A program made the position numbers and the translations under genes. The notes beneath the pieces were generated by a model that was not told the DNA's origin, did not search any database, and saw only the letters and a program-made list of their open reading frames with translations. Positions 8,368-19,299 of a stretch of DNA of 64,000 nucleotides are shown piece by piece; within the stretch, counting starts at the first letter, position 1, and every line of letters begins with the position of its first letter. The DNA lies in assembly GCA_040218145.1 (NCBI GenBank), contig JAVJQK010000085.1:1-64000 (forward strand). Reading direction: 5' to 3'. The DNA comes from Sandaracinaceae bacterium (GTDB lineage Bacteria > Myxococcota_A > Polyangia > Polyangiales > Sandaracinaceae).

Positions 8368-9803
8368 CAGAGGTCGCCATCGTACCCGACCGGGCGCGCA
8401 GGCGTCACGTGCGGCGGGGCGGGCGCGGGCTCGGCGGACGGAGCGACGCGCGGCGTGCGCTTCGTCTCGGCCAGCCAGGCCCGGATGGCGTCGGCGAGGA
8501 TCAGGGCCACGAAGGGGACGAACTGGGCCGCGATCACGTCCGCGCTCTCCGAGCCGCCCGGGCCGTAGCGGAGGTAGCTCAGCGGGAGCAGGAGCGAGAG
8601 CGCGAGGATGCCGCGGCTCCCCGCCAGCACCCCCAGGGCCAGGACCGGGAGCACGTACCAGGGGTGGATGACGCGCGAGAGGATCAGGTAGCCGACGAAG
8701 GCCGCGGCCAGGGACCCGACGAAGCGGCGCTGGCCGTCGTCCTGACCCAGCGCGACGACCAGGAGCCAGCCGATCGTGGCCGCGCTGAGCCAGGGCATGA
8801 GCGCCGCGTCGACCGGCGGCGTGACCCCCTCGACGTAGCCCATCAGATCGCGGGCCGCGTAGTAGACCGGGGCGTTGAACGAGAAGCGCTCCGCGTAGAG
8901 GGAGAGCGACTCGCGGAGGTGCGGCCAGAGCGACTCGCTCGCGAACGGGACGAACGCCGCCGCCACCACGCCGAAGCTGGCGAGCGCGAACGGCGCGGCG
9001 CGCTTCGCGCCGAGCCGCCTCGCGAGGTGCACGAGGAACACGGGCCCGAGGATCAGCGCGGTCAGCTTCGCGCTCGCGGCGAGGCCGAGATACGCGCCCG
9101 CGCGGGCGGGTCGCTCCTTCAGCGTTTCCCCCACCGCGAGCAGGAGCAGCGGTACCATCAAGGCCTCGGTGTGCCCGCCGGCCGCGACCTCCCAGTAGAC
9201 GAGCGGGTTCCAGGCGTAGAGGAGCGCCCAGCCGCGGGGCCGGCCGAGCTGACCGAGCAGCCCCATGAGCGCCCAGATGGCCAGCAGGTCCGCGAGGGAG
9301 AAGAGCCCGCGCAGCAGCCGCTCGGCCGGCACGTCGAGCGCGTCGCCCAGCGTCCACGCGGCGCCGAAGGTCAGCTGCGCCAGCGGCGGATAGACGCTGT
9401 AGTAGTCCGGCGAGTTCAGCTCCGAGAGCGACGCGGGATCGACGGGTGGCTCGGACCAGGTGGCGACCTCGCTCGGCCGGTGCGCGTAGGGGTCGACGCC
9501 CTGGGCGACGAGCGCGCCGTCCCACACGTAGCGGTGCACGTCGTCCGAGAGCGAGGGGGGCGCCGCCAGCGCGGCGAGGCGGAGCAGCGCCGCGACGCCC
9601 AGCGTGCCCAGGGTCAGCGCGCGCGGGCTGGGGCGGCCGCGCATCCAGCGCCGGCCCAGCAGGAACAGCGCCACGGCCGACGCGGCGACGAGCCCCAGCC
9701 AGAGGGGGATCGCGTCGCGCGCCGGGATCCCGTGCGCGAAGGCCGCGGTCGCGGCGGCGACGCCCAGGGCGGCCCACAGCGGCCATCTCGTCCGTCGCGC
9801 CAT
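8367..9803 (-). CDS. Polytopic GT-C type glycosyltransferase (478 aa)
   Basis: An integral membrane protein with about ten hydrophobic segments. The first luminal loop carries the acidic motif S-D-D-V-H-R-Y-V-W-D-G and later W-N-P-L-V-Y-W-E and H-P-W-Y, which match polyprenol-phosphate-sugar-dependent GT-C enzymes of the GT87/DUF2029 type. It probably transfers mannose or another hexose on the outer face of the inner membrane. The ATG at 9803 is preferred: it begins MARRTRWPLW before the first hydrophobic helix, whereas the open frame upstream crosses the response regulator promoter. It is first gene of an operon with the downstream kinase. Confidence 0.82.
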   Translation of the reverse strand: MARRTRWPLWAALGVAAATAAFAHGIPARDAIPLWLGLVAASAVALFLLGRRWMRGRPSPRALTLGTLGVAALLRLAALAAPPSLSDDVHRYVWDGALVAQGVDPYAHRPSEVATWSEPPVDPASLSELNSPDYYSVYPPLAQLTFGAAWTLGDALDVPAERLLRGLFSLADLLAIWALMGLLGQLGRPRGWALLYAWNPLVYWEVAAGGHTEALMVPLLLLAVGETLKERPARAGAYLGLAASAKLTALILGPVFLVHLARRLGAKRAAPFALASFGVVAAAFVPFASESLWPHLRESLSLYAERFSFNAPVYYAARDLMGYVEGVTPPVDAALMPWLSAATIGWLLVVALGQDDGQRRFVGSLAAAFVGYLILSRVIHPWYVLPVLALGVLAGSRGILALSLLLPLSYLRYGPGGSESADVIAAQFVPFVALILADAIRAWLAETKRTPRVAPSAEPAPAPPHVTPARPVGYDGDL

Positions 9804-9869
9804 GCCCACCGTACGAGGCGAGCATGAGGCCGTTTCATCACGAACGCCCCCTTCTTTCCTGCCCGTCAG

Positions 9870-9901
9870 TTCAGCCAGCAGCGGATTGTGTGATATATAC
9901 T
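9870..9901 (+). promoter_or_regulatory. AT-rich promoter candidate for the response regulator
   Basis: The strand reads TATACT at 9896-9901 within TGATATATACTGTAG, the most AT-rich stretch nearby, about 30 bp before the TTG start. A TTCAGC at 9870 is a poor -35 with a spacer that is too long, so only the -10 is convincing. Confidence 0.35.
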
Positions 9902-9931
9902 GTAGAGCGTTTCCTCTCATCGAGGCTGGGG

Positions 9932-10288
9932 TTGACCGAGCGAAGAGTCCTGATCGTGGATGACATGGCGGCGGTGGTGCGGACGACGCGCCGCTGGCTC
10001 ATGCGCGCTGGGTACGAGGTCCGCTCCGCCCTGGACGCCGAGGCCGCGCTCTCCGAGGCGGAGGCGTTCCGCCCGCACTGCGTCCTGCTCGACGTGCAGC
10101 TGGGCGAGCGCGCCGGACCGGAGGTGGCCGAGGCCCTGCGCGAGCGGCTGCCGGGGGTGGAGATCGTCCTGACCAGCGGAGGCGAGGCGCCGGTCGGCTG
10201 GCGGGGGCGGTTCTTCGAGAAGACGTCCGGGCCACACGCCCTGCTCGACGCGCTCGAGGCGGCGACGGACGCCTCCGGCGTGTCGTAG
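9932..10288 (+). CDS. Single-domain response regulator (118 aa)
   Basis: A stand-alone receiver domain. The acidic pair D10-D11, phosphoacceptor D54 (LLDVQLGE), T81 and K97 (FEKTSG) are all present, so phosphorylation should work. There is no output domain, so it acts by protein-protein contact, as CheY- or SpoF-like proteins do. The start is taken as TTG 9932 (L-T-E-R-R-V-L-I-V-D-D), with GAGG about 8 bases before it. The frame is open for another 160 codons upstream, but that runs antisense into the glycosyltransferase gene. No partner kinase is adjacent; the hybrid kinase at 47-49 kb is far away. Confidence 0.88.
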   Translation: MTERRVLIVDDMAAVVRTTRRWLMRAGYEVRSALDAEAALSEAEAFRPHCVLLDVQLGERAGPEVAEALRERLPGVEIVLTSGGEAPVGWRGRFFEKTSGPHALLDALEAATDASGVS

Positions 10289-10339
10289 GGCGCGGCGGGG
10301 GGATGCGAGCGTGGGCCGGCCGGCGTAGAGTCGGCGCCC

Positions 10340-12445
<2,106 letters not shown>

Positions 12446-12447
12446 GC

Positions 12448-13497
12448 GTGCCGCTCGACGCGCGCGTCGAGGCCGCAGCGCGCGGCCGGATCGACGATCG
12501 AATCCGGGCCGCGCGCGTCGCGGCGGCGGCGGCCTTCGCGGCGTGGCGTGTGCTCGTCGACGGTCACCTCTCCCGCAACGAGGAGCGCACCCTCCGGAGG
12601 GTGCTGCGCGAGGACTTCGAGGAGGACGAGCTCGAGGTGATCGTGGAGCTCCTCCGGGCGCACGGCCCCGCGCTCGCCGCCACCCGCCCGTCGGAGTGGG
12701 CGCACACCCTCGGTCCGTGGCTGCTGCGAGAGCGTATCGCGCAGGAGAACGAGTACGAGACCTTCGTCGCCCAGAGCCTCGCCGTCCGCTGGCCTCTGCC
12801 CATCGATGGAGGCGCGCGCACCCGCTGGGACGCCGAGGATCTCGACTGGGACCGAGAGCACCTGAAGATCGGCGGCGAGCACGGGATGCACTCGATGACC
12901 ATCCCGTGGCGGCACGTGGAGTCGCTCGAGCCGGTGGACCCCTGGCCCCAGCTGCTGCTCGAGTGGAAGGACCTGGCCGGGGTCGCGCACGCGCGCCTCA
13001 CCCCGCGCGGCGACGCGGCGGCGTTCGCGGACCGGGTGAGCGACCTGATCGACGAGGCCAAGCGCCGCGTGCCCGCGGCCGACGACCGGGTGCGAGCCGG
13101 CTGGCTCGCGCACCCCGACGCGTCGTGGGAGCCGGTGGAGCACTGGCCCGGCGAGGCGCCGCTGCCCCAGGCGAGCTACCGGACGGCGCCGCAGAAGCCC
13201 GAGGAGGTCCTCGCGCATCGACCCACGCGCGGGGGGCTGTACACGCTCCTGGCCTGGCTCGCGTCGGGACCGGAGCGGCCGTGGCGCACGGAGATCGTCG
13301 AGGCGAAGCTGACCGCGCGTCACCTCTACGTGCGGCGGCGGCGTGGCGGCCTCGAGCGCGTCCCGGTGGCGACGTTGCGCGCCCGGCGCGGCGACACGGA
13401 CGCGATCTACGTCTTCGGCCGGCGCACCGAGGCGCTCCTGGCCGGGCGCGCCGGCTGCCCCGTGTGCCAGCGCCTCGACGCGCGCCTCGCGGGCTGA
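12448..13497 (+). CDS. Conserved hypothetical protein downstream of metG (349 aa)
   Basis: Starts with GTG two bases after metG. Residues 20-75 form a helical block (AWRVLVDGHLSRNEERTLRR) resembling a TerB-like helical domain, but the match is weak. The middle is Trp- and Glu-rich with beta-type patterns, and the C-terminus ends in C-P-V-C. There is no signal peptide or membrane helix, so it should be cytoplasmic. I cannot name a family. Convergent with the Cys-rich gene that follows, with 32 bp between. Confidence 0.75.
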   Translation: MPLDARVEAAARGRIDDRIRAARVAAAAAFAAWRVLVDGHLSRNEERTLRRVLREDFEEDELEVIVELLRAHGPALAATRPSEWAHTLGPWLLRERIAQENEYETFVAQSLAVRWPLPIDGGARTRWDAEDLDWDREHLKIGGEHGMHSMTIPWRHVESLEPVDPWPQLLLEWKDLAGVAHARLTPRGDAAAFADRVSDLIDEAKRRVPAADDRVRAGWLAHPDASWEPVEHWPGEAPLPQASYRTAPQKPEEVLAHRPTRGGLYTLLAWLASGPERPWRTEIVEAKLTARHLYVRRRRGGLERVPVATLRARRGDTDAIYVFGRRTEALLAGRAGCPVCQRLDARLAG

Positions 13498-13529
13498 GCT
13501 GGCTCGTCGTCGTGGGGGCCGGGTGGGCG

Positions 13530-14861
13530 TCAGTCGATCTCGCAGATCCAGAACGTGCCCGGCTCGCAGAAGAGCGGCTCGCAGCGGCCGTCGACCACGT
13601 AGGGCAGGCACTCCGCGCCGCCCGCGCAGCGCCCCTCCGGGCAGCGCGCCCCGATCGCCGGGGCGTGGGCGCACCGCGCCGCGACGCCGCCGTCCCGGTC
13701 ACGGGCCCAGACGCAGGCGAGCCGTGGGCCGCACGCGTTGCGGTCGTAGGGCACGCACGCGGCGCCGACCCTGGCCCCCGGCGCCACACACCGGCCGACG
13801 CGGCAGACCAGCCCGCCCCCACAGCGGCCGTCGGCGCAGACCGCGCCCAGCGTCTCGGGCGCCTCGGCGCACCGGCCGTCGCAGACGAGCCCCTCGCGGC
13901 AGCCCGCGGTGTGATCGCACGGCTCGCCTTCGGGCAAGAGCCAGGGCTCGGGCGGCTCGATCCCGCACCGCTCCACCACCTCGCCCCCGCAGCGACGCTC
14001 GCGGCCGCACTCTCCGTCCAGGCGACAGCGCTCCACGCCCTGGCAGCGGCCGTCCCGGCACGCCTCCCCGACGCCACACGCCTCGTCGTGGTCGCAGCGC
14101 TCCGCGGGCGCGGCGCAGCGCTCGTCCACGCAGCTCAGCGCGGGCGGGCAGTCGAGGCTGCGGCCGCACTCCAGCCCCGCCGCGTCGGGCGCGCACCGCG
14201 CCTCCCAGTTGCAGCGCAGGCCGGGCGCGCACACGCGGAAGCAGGCCTCGCCTTCCCCCGGCAGCGACGCGCACACCCCGCGGTCGCAGCGGCCGCCGCG
14301 ACAGGGGCCGTACGGGTCATGGCAGGGCGCGCCGACCTCCACCGGCTGCGCGAGCAGCGCGTAGCACTCGCCCGGGAGCTCCGCGCCGCGGCAGCTCGAC
14401 AGCTCCGACGACGCCGCGCGCAGGCAGCGGGTGAGCGCGCCCTCGTCGATCTCCCAGTCGCCGTCGCCCGGAGGCCAGGCCGCGCACTCCAGCCAGCGCT
14501 CGCAGCTCGCGCGCTCCCCCGCTTCGCAGCCGGGATGTGGCGTGACGCAGCCACAGGCTCGCCGTGCCTCGCAGAGCGCGCTCGCGAGCGGCCCGCAGAG
14601 TCGATCCGCGAGTCCCTCGAGCGCGGCGGGCAGGGGCGGGTCGTCGAGGACCGACTCGTAGAGCTCGTCCGGCAGGGAGACGCCCGGGCCGCCATCGGGC
14701 TGCGTCGCGAGGTCGCGTTCCGGACGGATGTCGACACGCCTGCGTCGCGCGCGGCTGCTCACGCACTCGAAGACGACGACCCCGAGGACGGCCACGACCC
14801 CGAGCACCGCGAACAAGGGCACGAGGTCGCGAAGTCGATCCACGCCCGCGCGCCAGCGCAA
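13530..14861 (-). CDS. Membrane-anchored Cys-rich exported protein (443 aa)
   Basis: One N-terminal hydrophobic helix (about residues 13-32, LVPLFAVLGVVAVLGVVVF) acts as signal anchor. The rest is an extracytoplasmic domain with about 50 cysteines in short C-x(4-9)-C spacings (for example CRDGRCQGVERC), like the Dickkopf/EGF-type Cys-rich proteins common in myxobacteria. It is probably disulfide-bonded on the cell surface. The start is TTG at 14861; a GTG six codons in (14843) keeps the anchor and is equally possible, and neither has a clear ribosome site. Function unknown. Confidence 0.8.
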   Translation of the reverse strand: MRWRAGVDRLRDLVPLFAVLGVVAVLGVVVFECVSSRARRRRVDIRPERDLATQPDGGPGVSLPDELYESVLDDPPLPAALEGLADRLCGPLASALCEARRACGCVTPHPGCEAGERASCERWLECAAWPPGDGDWEIDEGALTRCLRAASSELSSCRGAELPGECYALLAQPVEVGAPCHDPYGPCRGGRCDRGVCASLPGEGEACFRVCAPGLRCNWEARCAPDAAGLECGRSLDCPPALSCVDERCAAPAERCDHDEACGVGEACRDGRCQGVERCRLDGECGRERRCGGEVVERCGIEPPEPWLLPEGEPCDHTAGCREGLVCDGRCAEAPETLGAVCADGRCGGGLVCRVGRCVAPGARVGAACVPYDRNACGPRLACVWARDRDGGVAARCAHAPAIGARCPEGRCAGGAECLPYVVDGRCEPLFCEPGTFWICEID

Positions 14862-14947
14862 GGCGCGTGCCGGTGGTCATCCGCCGTCGCCCGCCGTGGG
14901 GCCGCGTCCGCCTTGCCACGCCGCCGTGTCCGCTCGCACGCGCCGTC

Positions 14948-15307
14948 CTACACGCGACGCGCCGGCGCGGTCCTCGGCCCGCCCGCGTCCCCCGTGTTCA
15001 CCAGCGCCGCCGGCTCGAAGAGGAGCACCTGACAGCGCGACTCCGCGACCGGGCGATGCTCCACCCCCCGCGGCACCACGTAGAGCTCTCCCTCGCGGAG
15101 CTCGACGACTCCGTCTCGGAGCTCGATCCGCATCGCACCCGACAGCACCAGGAACAGCTCGTCCGCGTCGGAGTGCGCGTGCCAGACGAACTCCCCCTCC
15201 AGCTCCACCACCTTCACCTCCTGCCCGTTGCAGTCGGCGATCACCGCCGGGCGCCACGGGCCGTCGAGGAGGGCGAGCTTGTCGGCGAGGCGGATGGCGT
15301 CGGGCAT
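14948..15307 (-). CDS. Cupin-domain protein (119 aa)
   Basis: A small single cupin barrel. Motif 1 is H-A-H-S-D-A-D-E-L-F (two His and Glu metal ligands, about residues 43-50) and motif 2 ends in VVPRGVEH (His ligand). It should bind a divalent metal. Proteins of this size are often sugar isomerase-like or mannose-6-phosphate isomerase-like, but no substrate can be assigned. Divergent from the glutaminyl cyclase gene with a 59-bp spacer. Confidence 0.88.
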   Translation of the reverse strand: MPDAIRLADKLALLDGPWRPAVIADCNGQEVKVVELEGEFVWHAHSDADELFLVLSGAMRIELRDGVVELREGELYVVPRGVEHRPVAESRCQVLLFEPAALVNTGDAGGPRTAPARRV

Positions 15308-15366
15308 GAGGCGTAGGATAGCCGCATGGGCGCGCGCGACGTGGCGCTGCTACAAACGGGGCGGTC

Positions 15367-16254
15367 ATGGCGAAGAAGGGCAAGCCCGAGCCGGAGGCAC
15401 CCCCCGCGGAGAGGCGCCCCTTCCCGTGGTGGCTCGTCGGCGCGATCGCGCTCGTGGTGGGCCTCGTCGCCGTGGTGCGCATCTCCAACGGAGACTCGAG
15501 GAGCGCCGAGATGCAGGACGCGGTCGAGGACGTGGTGATGGACGCGCCCCCCGCGCGCGCCGAGCGGCTCCGGGTCGAGGTGGTCGAGCGGCACCCGCAC
15601 GATCGCGCGGCGTTCACGCAGGGGCTGCTCTGGCACGACGGCCACCTCTACGAGAGCACGGGCCTGCGCGGCCGCTCGAGCCTGCGCAAGGTCGATCTCG
15701 AGACCGGCGAGGTGCTCGCGCAGCGCTCGGTCGAGCGGCGCATCTTCGCCGAGGGCCTCGCGCGCGTGGGCGACCTGCTCTACCAGCTCAGCTGGACGGC
15801 CGGAGAGGCGCACGTCTGGACGCTCGACGGCTTCGAGCACCGGCGCACGTTCGAGTACGACGGGGAAGGGTGGGGGCTCTGTCACGACGGCACCCACCTG
15901 GTGATGAGCGACGGCTCGGACCGGCTGAGCTTCCGCGACCCGGAGACGTTCCAGGTCTCGCGCGTCGTGCGGGTGCGCCTCGACGGAGCGCCCCTCGACC
16001 AGATCAACGAGCTGGAGTGCGTCGACGGCGTGATCTGGGCCAACGTCTGGCAGACCGACGAGATCGTGCGCATCGATCCCGCGAGCGGCCAGGTCACCGC
16101 CGTGGTCGACGCATCCGGGCTGCTGACGCCGGAGGAGCGCTGGGGCGCCGACGTGCTGAACGGCGTCGCGTGGATCCCCGAGCGCGAGCGCTTCGCGATC
16201 ACGGGCAAGCACTGGCCGCACCTCTTCGAGGTCCGCTTCGTGCCCGCGGACTGA
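15367..16254 (+). CDS. Glutaminyl-peptide cyclotransferase (295 aa)
   Basis: Plant/bacterial type glutaminyl cyclase (PF05096 family), a five-bladed propeller that converts N-terminal Gln to pyroglutamate. Residues 18-37 are a membrane helix (WWLVGAIALVVGLVAV), so the enzyme is anchored and faces the periplasm. Diagnostic stretches are F-T-Q-G-L-L-W near residue 80, YESTGLRGRSSL, INELECVDGVIWANVW near 215 and the C-terminal GVAWIPERERFAITGK. Length fits the family. It may protect exported proteins from aminopeptidases. Confidence 0.92.
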   Translation: MAKKGKPEPEAPPAERRPFPWWLVGAIALVVGLVAVVRISNGDSRSAEMQDAVEDVVMDAPPARAERLRVEVVERHPHDRAAFTQGLLWHDGHLYESTGLRGRSSLRKVDLETGEVLAQRSVERRIFAEGLARVGDLLYQLSWTAGEAHVWTLDGFEHRRTFEYDGEGWGLCHDGTHLVMSDGSDRLSFRDPETFQVSRVVRVRLDGAPLDQINELECVDGVIWANVWQTDEIVRIDPASGQVTAVVDASGLLTPEERWGADVLNGVAWIPERERFAITGKHWPHLFEVRFVPAD

Positions 16255-16300
16255 AGGACTGTCGATTGAGCGCGCCGCGCCGCTCGGGCATCATGCGCCG

Positions 16301-16798
16301 GTGAGCGTGGAGCCCGGCGTAGCGTTGCCCGTCGTCCGAGAGGACGCGCCCCCCGAGGGCGTCGACCCCTACGTCATCGCGGGCTGGGACAGCCGCGCCC
16401 ACGCCCCCGGCCTCTCCGCGGGCACGCTCCGGTCGGCCCGCGCGGTGAGCGAGGCGCTCTTCAGCACCGAGTCCGGCCCGCCCCCGGCGGCGCGGCTCGA
16501 CTGGCTCGAGGCGGATCTCGGCGACTTCTTCGGGCACGCGAACTGGCGCGCCAGGCTGCTCTTCCGCGCGTGCCTCTTCGCGATCACCTGGGTCGCGCCG
16601 CTGCTGGTCGGCCGCCTCGGTCGGCTGGCGTCGCTCCCGGTCGCGCGTCGCGTCGAGGCCCTCGAGCGCATGGAGGAGACCCCGCTCTCGCTCGCGTTCT
16701 TCGGCGCCAAGGCCGTCCTGTGCATCGTCTGGTACGAGCACCCCGACTCGGCGCGCGAGATCGGCTGGACCTCCACCTGCCTCGGGCCGCGCCCGTGA
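16301..16798 (+). CDS. Small partner protein of GMC oxidoreductase (165 aa)
   Basis: Starts with GTG. It has a soluble N-terminal half (SAGTLRSARAVSEALF) and a hydrophobic segment around residues 85-105 (LLFRACLFAITWVAPLLVG), ending W-Y-E-H-P-D-S-A-R-E-I-G-W. Its stop overlaps the GTG start of the GMC oxidoreductase gene (GTGA), so the two are coupled. Small subunits of this kind occur beside gluconate/alcohol dehydrogenase-like flavoproteins; here that role is inferred only from position. Confidence 0.75.
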   Translation: MSVEPGVALPVVREDAPPEGVDPYVIAGWDSRAHAPGLSAGTLRSARAVSEALFSTESGPPPAARLDWLEADLGDFFGHANWRARLLFRACLFAITWVAPLLVGRLGRLASLPVARRVEALERMEETPLSLAFFGAKAVLCIVWYEHPDSAREIGWTSTCLGPRP

Positions 16799-18339
16799 GC
16801 GACGTGTCCGAGGGTCGCCTGCACGAGGGCGCGCTCGCGCTCGACTGCGACGTGGTCGTCGTCGGATCCGGCGCCGGCGGCATGGTCGCGGCGACGATCC
16901 TCGCGGAGTCCGGCCTCGACGTGCTCGTGCTCGAGGAGGGCAAGCGCCTCCACGCCGCGGTGCACGGGAAGATGCGGCAGAGCCAGTCGCTCAGGCACAT
17001 CTGGCGCGACGGCGGCATGAGCATGGCGTTCGGGACGGGCGGGACGCCGGCGATCAACGTCACGATGGGCGTCGGCGTGGGCGGCTCGTCGATGGTCACC
17101 GGCGGCGTCTGTCTCCGCGTGCCGGAGGGCATCCTCGCGCCCTGGTCGCGCGAGCTGGGCCTCGAGGAGCTCACGCCCGACGGGATGGACCCCTACTACC
17201 GCGAGGTGGAGCGCGCGGTGCACGTCGAGGAGGTCCCGGTCGAGATGCAGTCCCGCTCGACCCAGCTCTTCGGCGAAGGCGCGGCCGCGCTCGGCCACCC
17301 CATCCGCCCGCTGACCCGCAACACCAAGGGCTGCAACGGCTGCGGTCGCTGCAACTTCGGTTGCCCCGAGCAGGTGAAGATGAGCGTGGACCTCAGCTAC
17401 CTCCCGCGTCTGCTCGCGGCGGGCGGGCGCATCTGGTCGGACTGCCTCGTGCAGAAGGTCGTGCACGAGGGGGGCAGGGCGACCGGCGTGCGCGGCCGGC
17501 TCTTGAACCGACCGGGGCGCAAGAGGGGCGACCGCTTCGAGGTGCGGGCCAAGGTCGTCCTCGTCGCGTGCGGAGGCCTGCACACGCCCGTCCTGCTCAA
17601 GTCGAGCGGGCTCGCGCCCTTCGGCAGCCAGGTCGGGAGGAACCTCACGCTGCACCCGGGCTTTCGCGTCTTCGCCGCCTTCGACGAGGAGGTGCGCGGC
17701 TGGGAGGGCGCGATGCAGAGCGCCTACACCGACGCCTTCGAGGAGGACCACGTCACCCTGATGAGCCTCTTCATCCCGGGCAGCGTGATCGCGGCGACCA
17801 TGCCGGGCGCGGGGCCCAAGCACCACGCGCGCGCGGCGACGCTGCCTCACATCGCGATGTTCGGCGCGATGGTGCACGACGAGGGCCCGGGCGTGGTGCG
17901 CCGCGGGATCGGGCGCGAGCCGTTCACGACGTACCGGATGAGCAAGAAGGACCGCGCGGCGATGTACCGAGGCATCCGCCTGCTCGCCGAGACCTTCCTC
18001 GCGGCGGGCGCCAAGCAGCTCTACCTGCCCGTGCTCGGCGAGGACGTCTTCAGCCCCGACCGCTACCGCAGCTTCGAACTCGAGCGCGTCCCCGGCGCCC
18101 GCATCGAGTGCAGCTCCCAGCACCCCCTCGGGAGCTGTCAGATGAGCCGCAGCGCGGGCGAGGGCGGCGTCGACCCCGACGGCAAGCTGTGGGACGCCGA
18201 GAACGTCTTCGTCTGCGACGGCAGCGTGATCCCGACCAGCCTCGGCGTGAACCCGCAGCTGACCATCATGGCCATGGCCACCCGCATCGCGCAGAAGCTC
18301 CGCGGCCGCTACCGCGCGCTCGCCCGCCGCGCGGCCTGA
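16795..18339 (+). CDS. GMC-family FAD oxidoreductase with C-x2-C-x2-C-x3-C cluster (514 aa)
   Basis: FAD-binding motif VVVVGSGAGGM is at residues 20-30. The GMC C-terminal catalytic region has H443 (SSQHPLGSC) and N486 (GVNPQLT). Between them a tight cysteine cluster, KGCNGCGRCNFGCP at 178-191, looks like a ferredoxin-type Fe-S site or a structural metal site and is typical of the steroid/long-chain alcohol oxidase-like subgroup. It probably oxidises an alcohol and passes electrons to the membrane. Start GTG at 16795 overlaps the upstream small gene; the N-terminus otherwise has no signal peptide. Confidence 0.9.
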   Translation: MSDVSEGRLHEGALALDCDVVVVGSGAGGMVAATILAESGLDVLVLEEGKRLHAAVHGKMRQSQSLRHIWRDGGMSMAFGTGGTPAINVTMGVGVGGSSMVTGGVCLRVPEGILAPWSRELGLEELTPDGMDPYYREVERAVHVEEVPVEMQSRSTQLFGEGAAALGHPIRPLTRNTKGCNGCGRCNFGCPEQVKMSVDLSYLPRLLAAGGRIWSDCLVQKVVHEGGRATGVRGRLLNRPGRKRGDRFEVRAKVVLVACGGLHTPVLLKSSGLAPFGSQVGRNLTLHPGFRVFAAFDEEVRGWEGAMQSAYTDAFEEDHVTLMSLFIPGSVIAATMPGAGPKHHARAATLPHIAMFGAMVHDEGPGVVRRGIGREPFTTYRMSKKDRAAMYRGIRLLAETFLAAGAKQLYLPVLGEDVFSPDRYRSFELERVPGARIECSSQHPLGSCQMSRSAGEGGVDPDGKLWDAENVFVCDGSVIPTSLGVNPQLTIMAMATRIAQKLRGRYRALARRAA

Positions 18340-18375
18340 GCGGAATGTTCCGTCACCCCGCCGGTTGAACCCGGC

Positions 18376-19296
18376 GTGACGCTGCGCACCGACGAGCAAG
18401 GCTTCTGGACCCCCGACGGCGCACACATCCCGTGGCACGCCCTGCGCGTCATCACTCCAACCGTCCGGCGGAGCTTCTCCTTGAAGGTCGAGCTCGCGGG
18501 GGAGACCCGAAACGTTCGCGTGCGGAGGGACGCCCTCGCGGAGGAAGCGCTGCGCGAGGCATGGTACGAGGCGCAGCTGGCGACACTGCGTCGTCGAGGC
18601 GGCGTGCAGGTCTGCGTTCGACCCTTCGAGCCGGCGCGGCTCTGGGTGGCGATCTTCGCTGCGGTCGCGGGCTTCGTGATCGGCTCGCCCTGGGCGGTGG
18701 GGCTCGCCTGCGTCGACGTCCGAGGGGTCCTCGGTGGCTTGCCCGCCTCCGACGCTCCCGGATTCTGGTTCGTGTACGCGGTTCTCTGGCTCGTCGGCGT
18801 CCTGCTCGTCTGGATGGGGCCCGCGCTCGTGTGGGGGGCGCTGCGAGAGCGTCGGGAGATCTCCGCCTGGCGGCGCGCGGAGCTGCGGCGCGAGGGCGTG
18901 GTCCGGGTGGCGCCCGACGGGACGGTGACCATGACCCCCTGGGACCGCGTGTCGCGCGTACGAACCGGCTGGCGCGTCGGCGCGGCCACGCTGCCCTGGG
19001 CCTCCATCACGGGGAGCGCACTCCCTCTCGAGATTCTCGTCGCGAAGGTCCCGCGAGAGCCTTCGCGCTGGAAGCGTCGAGTCCTCGGCTGGACCCTCGT
19101 GGCAGCCGGCGCGGCTCTCGCGGTCGCGGGGGTAGGGCTCGGCTGGGAGGGGGCCGCGGGGCTCTTCGCGATGGCTGTGTCCCCAGGGGTGTTCGGGCTC
19201 CTCGCCGGCGCTACCAGCCCGCGGCTCCACGAAGAAGCGCGGGGCCGGCGTGCGAGGCTCGCCGAGCGGACGGGGTGGTCCGAGGTGGAGGCGTAG
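18376..19296 (+). CDS. Membrane protein, first of a tandem paralogue pair (306 aa)
   Basis: Starts with GTG. An N-terminal soluble part begins T-L-R-T-D-E-Q-G-F-W and has a pleckstrin-like strand pattern with IPWHALRVI. The motif E-A-W-Y-E-A-Q-L follows, then two hydrophobic pairs (about residues 95-115 and 135-160, and again 235-275). The C-terminus ends ERTGWSEVE. The next gene, three bases on, repeats this plan. No known family recognised; a membrane sensor or stress protein of the PH-like/DUF type is only a guess. Confidence 0.78.
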   Translation: MTLRTDEQGFWTPDGAHIPWHALRVITPTVRRSFSLKVELAGETRNVRVRRDALAEEALREAWYEAQLATLRRRGGVQVCVRPFEPARLWVAIFAAVAGFVIGSPWAVGLACVDVRGVLGGLPASDAPGFWFVYAVLWLVGVLLVWMGPALVWGALRERREISAWRRAELRREGVVRVAPDGTVTMTPWDRVSRVRTGWRVGAATLPWASITGSALPLEILVAKVPREPSRWKRRVLGWTLVAAGAALAVAGVGLGWEGAAGLFAMAVSPGVFGLLAGATSPRLHEEARGRRARLAERTGWSEVEA

Positions 19297-19299
19297 CGC